Below are positions 5,359 to 7,987 of a stretch of 7,987 nucleotides of DNA, piece by piece. How positions within the stretch are numbered: position 1 is the stretch's first letter; every line of letters starts with the position of its first letter. The notes under the pieces are model-generated. The model did no database searches and had not been told where the DNA came from. It worked only from the letters and a program-made list of their open reading frames with translations. Source of the stretch: Chloroflexota bacterium. GTDB lineage: Bacteria > Chloroflexota > Dehalococcoidia > SM23-28-2 > RBG-16-64-32. Both the position numbers and the translations under genes were made by a program. The stretch lies in the NCBI GenBank assembly GCA_005880075.1, contig VBJT01000102.1, forward strand, positions 10,083 to 18,069. Direction: 5' to 3'.

Positions 5359-5363
5359 ACCAA

Positions 5364-5386
5364 CCGGAGGGGCCGAGCCCCGCCGG
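5364..5386. terminator. Palindromic hairpin between convergent genes
   Basis: The 36-base gap between the stops at 5358 and 5395 holds a GC-rich palindrome: 4 bp, one A-G mismatch, then 5 bp around a CGA triloop. It is symmetrical and could serve both genes, but neither side has a T-run, so classical intrinsic termination is uncertain. Confidence 0.5.
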
Positions 5387-5394
5387 CTCGAAGG

Positions 5395-5835
5395 TCAGCC
5401 GACCGCCGGCTGCATCGCCGCCATGCGCTTCTGCATCTCCTCCGGCGAGACATCCTCAACGTGCGTGTGAATCCACCAGCTGATACCGAAGGCATTGACG
5501 CCCGCGCGCCGGTCTCCGTAGAACTGGTCTTCCGGCTCCATCTCCGTCGTTCCGCCGGCTTCGAGCGCCTTGCGGTACGTCGCATCGGTGTCGTTGACGT
5601 ATAGGACGAGCGCGGCATTACGCACGGGGTTCTCGGGGCCGGCGTCAGCAAGCATGACGACGCGGTCGCCGAAGCGCATCTCTGCATGCCCGATCGTGCC
5701 GCCTGGGCCGGGCATGCTCATCATCTCTTCGGCGCCGAACACCCGTTTCGCGAAGTCGATTAGCCCCGATGCGCCGTTGACTACCAGGTAGGGCGTAACG
5801 GTGCCGTATTCCGGGGGAATGGGGTTCACTGCCAT
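5395..5835 (-). CDS. VOC-superfamily protein, PhnB/glyoxalase-like
   Basis: A 146-residue vicinal-oxygen-chelate protein of the PhnB-like group, homodimeric beta-alpha-beta-beta-beta folds usually binding a divalent metal; members range from enzymes to drug- or metabolite-binding proteins. Seen: Y10-G-T-V-T-P-Y-L-V-V-N, F28-A-K-R-V-F-G-A-E (the typical 'IxFYxxaFGA' helix), G49-H-A-E-M-R-F-G-D and a C-terminal W121-I-H-T-H-V-E-D-V-S-P-E-E-M typical of the group. H50 and H123/H125 are candidate ligands. The usual DPFGH loop before the last strand reads N114-A-F-G-I, so activity may differ from glyoxalases. The start at 5835 is preferred over an upstream ATG at 5850 because AAGGAGG (5841-5847) is placed five bases before it. 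It converges on the phosphatase gene and diverges from the dehalogenase. Confidence 0.88.
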   Translation of the reverse strand: MAVNPIPPEYGTVTPYLVVNGASGLIDFAKRVFGAEEMMSMPGPGGTIGHAEMRFGDRVVMLADAGPENPVRNAALVLYVNDTDATYRKALEAGGTTEMEPEDQFYGDRRAGVNAFGISWWIHTHVEDVSPEEMQKRMAAMQPAVG

Positions 5836-5840
5836 CTTCT

Positions 5841-5847
5841 CCTCCTT
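5841..5847 (-). promoter_or_regulatory. Shine-Dalgarno fixing the VOC-protein start
   Basis: Minus-strand AAGGAGG lies five bases before the ATG at 5835. It would be inside the coding region if translation began at 5850, so the shorter start is the better choice. Confidence 0.7.
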
Positions 5848-5880
5848 CATCGCTGCGGCCAGACCGTTCGAGAGGGGTGT

Positions 5881-5886
5881 TATGAT
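5881..5886 (+). promoter_or_regulatory. Possible -10 in the divergent VOC/dehalogenase spacer
   Basis: TATGAT (one mismatch to TATAAT) would give a leader of about 63 bases before the dehalogenase ATG at 5956. The minus strand over nearly the same bases offers TATCAT for the VOC gene, so the two promoters may overlap. No good -35 is visible for either. Confidence 0.35.
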
Positions 5887-5943
5887 ACCACCCGCTCAGA
5901 AAGCCCAGGCAAGCCGGTTCTGTCACAAGCCTATGACGAATCT

Positions 5944-5951
5944 GAGGAAGG
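5944..5951 (+). promoter_or_regulatory. Shine-Dalgarno of the dehalogenase gene
   Basis: GAGGAAGG ends four bases before ATG5956 and supports this start; the protein then begins at the length normal for the family. Confidence 0.6.
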
Positions 5952-5955
5952 ATCG

Positions 5956-6828
5956 ATGACGCAGCAACAAGAGATATCCGCCGCCTTCCCCTACGAGTCG
6001 AAGCACGTCGACGTGCTCGGCTCGCGGGCGCACTATGTCGAAGAGGGCGCCGGGGACCCGGTGCTGTTCCTGCACGGGAACCCGAATTCCTCCTACCTCT
6101 GGCGGAATGTCATCCCGCACGTCTCACCTATCGGCCGCTGCATCGCCCCCGATCTGATCGGCATGGGAAAGTCTGACAAGCCCGACCTCGATTACGGCTT
6201 CTTCGACCACTCCCGCTACGTCGAGGGCTTTATCGAAGCGCTCGGTCTGCGGGACATCACTCTCGTGATCCACGACTGGGGCTCGGCGCTCGGCTTCCAC
6301 TATGCGCGGCGGAACGAGGACAACGTGAAGGGCATCGCTTTCATGGAGGCGATTGTCCGGCCGGTGACCTGGGATGAGTGGCCGGAGCAGGCGCGCCAGA
6401 TGTTCAAGGCGTTCCGGACGCCGGGCGTCGGTGAGCAGATGATCATGGAGCAGAACATGTTCGTCGAGGCCGTCCTCCCGGGTGCGGTCCTGCGCAAACT
6501 CTCGCCCGAGGAGATGGACCGCTACCGCGAACCGTACCCGACGCCGGAGAGCAGGAAGCCGCTCTGGCGCTGGCCGAACGAGATCCCGATCGAAGGCCAA
6601 CCCGCCGATGTCCATGAAGCGGTTCAGGCCTACAGCGAATGGCTAGGAACGTCGCAAGTGCCGAAGCTACTCCTGTACGCTCAGCCGGGCGCCATCCTCC
6701 GGAACCTCGTCGGCTGGTGTCGCGAGAACATCGCTAACTTGAAGGCGATCGAAGTCGGCCCGGGCGTCCACTTCTTGCAGGAAGACGACCCGCACGGCAT
6801 TGGCCAGGCTATTGCGGACTGGATGTGA
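5956..6828 (+). CDS. Haloalkane dehalogenase, HLD-II (DhaA/LinB-like)
   Basis: A 290-residue alpha/beta-hydrolase that hydrolyses carbon-halogen bonds of haloalkanes to alcohol and halide through an aspartyl-ester intermediate; cytosolic. The catalytic pentad of the HLD-II subfamily is complete and offset by at most one residue from Rhodococcus DhaA. Nucleophile D107 and halide-binding W108 sit in V104-I-H-D-W-G-S-A-L-G-F. Halide-binding N42 lies in H40-G-N-P-N-S-S-Y-L-W-R-N. The catalytic acid is E131 (F129-M-E-A-I-V-R-P) and the base is H272 (G268-P-G-V-H-F-L-Q-E-D). The cap domain spans about 134-220 (EEMDRYREPYP). The gene is a single unit with its own promoter region and is followed by a repeat copy. 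True dehalogenase activity is well supported by motif; substrate range and natural role are not. A renilla-luciferase-like function is less likely. Confidence 0.93.
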   Translation: MTQQQEISAAFPYESKHVDVLGSRAHYVEEGAGDPVLFLHGNPNSSYLWRNVIPHVSPIGRCIAPDLIGMGKSDKPDLDYGFFDHSRYVEGFIEALGLRDITLVIHDWGSALGFHYARRNEDNVKGIAFMEAIVRPVTWDEWPEQARQMFKAFRTPGVGEQMIMEQNMFVEAVLPGAVLRKLSPEEMDRYREPYPTPESRKPLWRWPNEIPIEGQPADVHEAVQAYSEWLGTSQVPKLLLYAQPGAILRNLVGWCRENIANLKAIEVGPGVHFLQEDDPHGIGQAIADWM

Positions 6829-6853
6829 GGAGAGCGGCTCGCAGCGGGAACGC

Positions 6854-6885
6854 AAATGTAGCCGGATAGCTTCAGTTGCCAGCGT
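6854..6885 (+). repeat. Second, shorter copy of the intergenic repeat
   Basis: After the dehalogenase stop, AATGTAGCC-GG(AT)A-GCTTCAG repeats the first half of the element at 3231-3290 with small gaps. The palindromic second half is absent or unrecognisable. Both copies occupy the same niche, between one gene's stop and the next gene's start on the same strand. Confidence 0.4.
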
Positions 6886-6904
6886 CACCGCATTACGACC
6901 CGAT

Positions 6905-7483
6905 ATGACGAAGAATCTGCATAAGCTACCGCCCGACTTGCCCGTCCCTGTCGATGACGGCGCTTGCGACCACCTGCCCGGCATGGAGATCCCGCCGGTC
7001 GCGCTGGCCGCAACGACAGGCGCCGCCCTGAATGTCGCCGAAGCGTCGCACGATGGCCCGGCGGTCTTCTTCTTCTATCCGCGCTCTGGACGACCGGACG
7101 AGCCGCCGATTCCCGGCTGGGACGATATCCCCGGCGCCCGCGGCTGCACCCCGCAGTCCTGTGCCTTTCGCGACCACTTCAGCGAGTTCGAGGCGCTCGG
7201 GGTCCGAGTCTTCGGAGTGAGCGCCCAAGACACCGAATACCAGCACGAATTCGCGGAACGGACGAAGCTACCCTACCCGTTGCTAAGCGATTCGGACTTC
7301 GTGCTTACCGCGGCCCTAGGGTTGCCGACGTTCGAGGCCGGGGGCATGAGGCTCATCAGGCGCCTAACCCTCGTGGTGTCACACGGCCGGGTTGAGAAGG
7401 TGTTGTACCCGGTATTCCCGCCGGACAAGAACGCCGAGGAGGTGCTCGCCTATCTTGAGAACGTGTCCCCACGCGAGGCATAA
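6905..7483 (+). CDS. PrxQ/BCP-type peroxiredoxin
   Basis: A 192-residue thioredoxin-fold peroxidase reducing hydroperoxides with a cysteine thiol; cytosolic. The active site is G80-C81-T-P-Q-S-C86-A-F-R-D. It aligns with the PGCTxExCxFRD motif of PrxQ/BCP, so C81 is the predicted peroxidatic and C86 the resolving cysteine, as an intramolecular pair. Both are ordinary TGC/TGT codons. Unusual for canonical PrxQ, about 14 residues (R63-P-D-E-P-P-I-P-G-W-D-D-I-P) are inserted between F57-Y-P and the active site, and the usual Thr three residues before the Cys is absent. Further conserved parts are V101-R-V-F-G-V-S-A-Q-D, L126-L-S-D and the C-terminal V168-Y/P-V-F-P-P-D-K-N-A-E-E-V. ATG6905 was preferred over an in-frame GTG at 6800, which would overlap the dehalogenase by 29 bases and add 35 low-complexity residues unlike the family. 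There is no clear Shine-Dalgarno. Confidence 0.88.
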   Translation: MTKNLHKLPPDLPVPVDDGACDHLPGMEIPPVALAATTGAALNVAEASHDGPAVFFFYPRSGRPDEPPIPGWDDIPGARGCTPQSCAFRDHFSEFEALGVRVFGVSAQDTEYQHEFAERTKLPYPLLSDSDFVLTAALGLPTFEAGGMRLIRRLTLVVSHGRVEKVLYPVFPPDKNAEEVLAYLENVSPREA

Positions 7484-7493
7484 AGCATCTGGG

Positions 7494-7499
7494 TAGAAT
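7494..7499 (+). promoter_or_regulatory. -10-like hexamer compatible with a leaderless transcript
   Basis: TAGAAT abuts ATG7500. With a normal -10-to-start distance the first transcribed base would be A7506 of the in-frame ATG at codon 3, giving a leaderless mRNA. No Shine-Dalgarno precedes 7500 and no recognisable -35 is present. Confidence 0.35.
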
Positions 7500-7928
7500 A
7501 TGTCTATGGAGGAGTTCGTCTGGGTCTCGCTTGCCGTCATCGCCGCCGGCCTGGTTCTGCTCATCGCCCTCGCCGTCTTCTTCTGGTGGCGAATTCAGCG
7601 TTCCGATGAGAAGAAGCTCGCCCGGCGGATCGCGAAGCTACCCTTTCTCGACAAGATCTCGCTGGCCGGCTCCCTGATCAGCGACGACCGAATCCCGATC
7701 GCGCCGAGGATCATTGCGCTGGCGTTGGTGCTCTACATCGCCTCGCCGATCGACCTGCTGCCCGATTTCATTCCTGTGATCGGCTATTTCGACGACATTC
7801 TGATCGTCCTCGTCGGCGCGGGCTTGCTCCTGCGCTCGGTCCCGCGTCACATCCTCGAAGAGCACGTCGGGTGGTACGAAGCGAGACAAGACCGCAAACC
7901 CGCCAACTTTCAAGCGAAGCAGGGGTAA
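7500..7928 (+). CDS. YkvA-family (DUF1232) membrane protein
   Basis: A 142-residue membrane protein with an N-terminal hydrophobic helix (about residues 7-30, ending W-W-R) and a DUF1232 domain at about 70-110. The domain signature Y79-I-A-S-P-I-D-L-L-P-D is followed by F90-I-P-V-I-G-Y-F-D-D. The function of the family is unknown; it occurs widely in bacteria and archaea, sometimes with an N-terminal membrane anchor as here. The annotated start gives M-S-M-E-E-F; if the transcript is leaderless the true start is Met3 at 7506, giving 140 residues. It lies 16 bases after the peroxiredoxin stop. Confidence 0.85.
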   Translation: MSMEEFVWVSLAVIAAGLVLLIALAVFFWWRIQRSDEKKLARRIAKLPFLDKISLAGSLISDDRIPIAPRIIALALVLYIASPIDLLPDFIPVIGYFDDILIVLVGAGLLLRSVPRHILEEHVGWYEARQDRKPANFQAKQG

Positions 7929-7941
7929 GACGAACCGAGCG

Positions 7942-7987
7942 GTGAGCGAGGCATTCTCGCTGCGGCGAGCCACGGTAGCCGACGTCG
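7942..7987 (+). CDS. Start of a probable GNAT-family acetyltransferase, truncated by window end
   Basis: From GTG7942 the frame reads M-S-E-A-F-S-L-R-R-A-T-V-A-D-V to the window edge. The 'xLRRATxADV' opening is typical of GNAT N-acetyltransferases (first beta strand, then helix 1). Only 15 codons are visible and the Shine-Dalgarno is weak, so both the start and the family are provisional. Confidence 0.45.
   Translation, partial: MSEAFSLRRATVADV

Noticed and set aside
6800..6904. N-terminal extension of the peroxiredoxin from GTG6800
   Set aside because: The added residues are unlike the family, overlap the dehalogenase end and cover the repeat copy; ATG6905 gives the usual length.
7145..7162. 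Second selenocysteine candidate at the peroxiredoxin active site
   Set aside because: Both active-site codons are normal cysteine codons and no in-frame TGA occurs.
1..7987. CRISPR array, tRNA or rRNA genes
   Set aside because: I saw no regularly spaced repeats, no cloverleaf with a CCA-type end and no rRNA signatures on either strand.

Overview
This is a GC-rich bacterial chromosomal segment carrying mostly short, compactly packed metabolic and redox genes. The lineage cannot be fixed from sequence alone. The mix of a free-standing elongation-factor-domain-II-like protein, a selenocysteine-type AhpD protein, a haloalkane dehalogenase, a long alkaline-phosphatase-superfamily enzyme and a degenerate dispersed palindromic repeat would fit an uncultured Chloroflexota (Dehalococcoidia/SAR202-like) genome. 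That is a weak inference, and other selenium-using phyla are possible.

Layout. Positions 50-706 (+) encode an AhpD-like peroxidase-related protein of 218 residues. Its reading frame contains one UGA (317-319) exactly where the second redox cysteine of the CxxC motif belongs. A perfect 8-bp hairpin with a GUU loop follows at the distance expected of a bacterial SECIS element, so the UGA is best read as selenocysteine. The gene is translationally coupled (TGATG overlap, strong internal Shine-Dalgarno) to a small elongation-factor-like protein (706-966). A possible small membrane protein (1044-1265) and a relic of an RHS-repeat core (about 1282-1347) follow. A phage-holin-4-type membrane protein lies on the minus strand (1359-1838), diverging from a nitroreductase (1922-2452). 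The nitroreductase is followed at once by an unrecognised 103-residue protein (2456-2767) and a DoxX-family membrane protein (2780-3232).

The centre is a 671-residue alkaline-phosphatase-superfamily enzyme (3343-5358). Its metal-ligand motifs appear in circularly permuted order. It converges, across a palindromic terminator-like hairpin, on a PhnB-type VOC protein (5395-5835, minus). That gene diverges from a haloalkane dehalogenase with a complete catalytic pentad (5956-6828, +). A PrxQ/BCP-type peroxiredoxin (6905-7483), a YkvA/DUF1232 membrane protein (7500-7928, possibly leaderless) and the first codons of a probable GNAT acetyltransferase (7942 to the end) complete the window.

Common thread. 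Several products handle peroxides, electrophiles or small organic molecules (AhpD-like selenoprotein, nitroreductase, DoxX, VOC protein, dehalogenase, PrxQ). They are spread over separate transcription units, so a single pathway cannot be claimed. The two strongest second-look items are the CxxU selenoprotein with its SECIS hairpin and the permuted phosphatase.
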